Assembly (NCBI GenBank): GCA_021770825.1
Contig: JAETQD010000014.1
Coordinates: forward strand, 50,321-114,320
Direction of reading: 5' to 3'
From: Clostridium sp.
GTDB lineage: Bacteria; Bacillota; Clostridia; Lachnospirales; Lachnospiraceae
DNA: 64,000 nucleotides
The position numbers and the translations under genes were made by a program. Positions within the stretch are counted from its first letter, which is position 1. Every line of letters begins with the position of its first letter. Below the pieces are notes generated by a model. The model ran no database searches. It was not told the DNA's origin and saw only the letters and a program-made list of their open reading frames with translations. This document shows, in pieces, positions 63,683-64,000 of this stretch.

Positions 63683-63891
63683 ATGGCTATACCAACAAAC
63701 ATAAAAACATTACTATCCGGCGAAGTAGTCGAATGGGCAAGAATTGAATTTAAAGAAACATGGGATCCGGCAGCTTCCTTGAAATCTGTTTGTGCATTTG
63801 CCAATGACCTTGATAATTGGGGCGGTGGCTATATTGTCATAGGTGTGGAGGAAGAGAATGGTCGCCCGGTATATCCGTTAAAGGGTATACG
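63683..63891 (+). pseudogene. AlbA_2 (Schlafen-like) domain gene, truncated by insertion
   Basis: The frame from ATG 63683 (AAAGGAAG upstream) encodes MAIPTNIKTLLSGEVVEWAR, EFKETWDP and AFANDLDNWGGGYIVIGVEE, the N-terminus of AlbA_2/Schlafen-type proteins. Those usually continue for 300-500 residues, often with an ATPase or helix-turn-helix part. Here the frame ends at about 63890, exactly where an insertion sequence end appears. The rest of the gene may lie beyond the insertion, outside the window. Confidence 0.78.
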
Positions 63892-64000
63892 GTAAATAGC
63901 TAGTACCGTGCCAGTTTCGCTAAAATCTGAGATAATCAACTCTGAAAAAACTAAGTTTTTATAGAGGAGGACTATCTCATGGATAAATCAACCCATCAGA
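63892..64000 (+). mobile_element. Left end of an insertion sequence, probably IS66-type
   Basis: The AlbA_2 frame breaks at GTAAATAGCTAG; IS66-family ends start with GTAA. About 87 bases later a new gene begins with a strong ribosome site. The left inverted repeat and an 8-bp target duplication cannot be confirmed without the right end. Confidence 0.6.
63979..64000 (+). CDS. Start of a transposase-accessory (IS66 TnpA-like) gene
   Basis: ATG 63979 follows AGAGGAGG by 8 bases and reads MDKSTHQ before the window ends. This start resembles IS66-type accessory proteins, but seven residues are too few for certainty. Confidence 0.45.

Larger units (their letters stand above)
45456..64000. mobile_element. 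Integrative mobilizable element inserted at the 3' end of guaA (right end outside window)
   Basis: Directly after guaA the gene content switches to repressor, excisionase, tyrosine integrase, ParM/ParR-like proteins, oriT, MobC and relaxase, followed by cargo genes of clearly lower GC. The 3' end of guaA is a well-known target of tyrosine-recombinase islands, and the attachment core is expected in the last codons of guaA or just after. The partner site is not in the window. No VirB4, coupling protein or other transfer genes were seen, so mobilization by another element is the simplest reading. Confidence 0.85.

Overview
The window looks like the chromosome of an anaerobic, gut-type member of Clostridia, most likely Lachnospiraceae. 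This is inferred from protein character and gene order, not from a database search. The first 45.5 kb is ordinary core chromosome of moderate GC. The last 18.5 kb is a lower-GC integrated mobile element, and its cargo genes are markedly AT-rich.

Core part (1-45,455). It opens with the end of a papain-family peptidase, then an XTP/dITP pyrophosphatase and a phosphodiesterase. A tRNA cluster follows (Pro-Gly, Arg-His, and Gln on the other strand). Next come a split-barrel flavoprotein, a C_GCAxxG_C_C protein, an AbgT transporter, a PepT-like peptidase, the KtrB-KtrA potassium uptake pair and a NagD-like phosphatase. The complete F-type ATP synthase operon (11.8-19.05 kb) has a subunit c carrying the sodium-binding signature. 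After it come a uracil permease, a threonine dehydratase, bioB under a clear BirA-type operator, and an acyltransferase-TPR-DUF4037 group. Then follow rpmE-yqhQ-prmC-prfA, an MFS transporter, an alkyltransferase-like protein, rfbA-rfbB-rfbD (no rfbC), glmM, leuA with a leader, a cell-wall-repeat protein, uvrA with a LexA box, isoaspartyl dipeptidase and guaA with a structured leader.

Mobile element (about 45.46 kb to beyond the right edge). It abuts the 3' end of guaA, a known integration site. In order it carries a divergent XRE repressor facing a promoter with two identical operators, a possible pseudoknotted RNA, an excisionase, a tyrosine integrase, a ribbon-helix-helix protein, a TnpV-like protein, a ParM/ParR-like pair with 43-bp-spaced repeats, an oriT with an IncP-like nic sequence, MobC, and a MobA-type relaxase. 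The relaxase frame is broken by two in-frame TAG codons. No conjugation (type IV secretion) genes are visible, so the element looks like a mobilizable island rather than a self-transmissible one.

Cargo (52.9-63.9 kb). A single promoter precedes a tightly packed, overlapping operon. It encodes a small winged-helix protein, a DUF4338 (DruA-like) protein, a P-loop ATPase, an unrecognised 494-residue protein, a 1,552-residue protein that joins a PD-(D/E)xK-like segment to an FtsK/SpoIIIE-type motor, and an SfsA-family nuclease-like protein. An AlbA_2 (Schlafen-like) gene follows and is cut by what looks like an IS66-type insertion at the window edge. The layout recalls the DptF-DptG-DptH phosphorothioation restriction module and Druantia but matches neither fully. 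It is the best candidate here for an undescribed DNA-targeting defence system.
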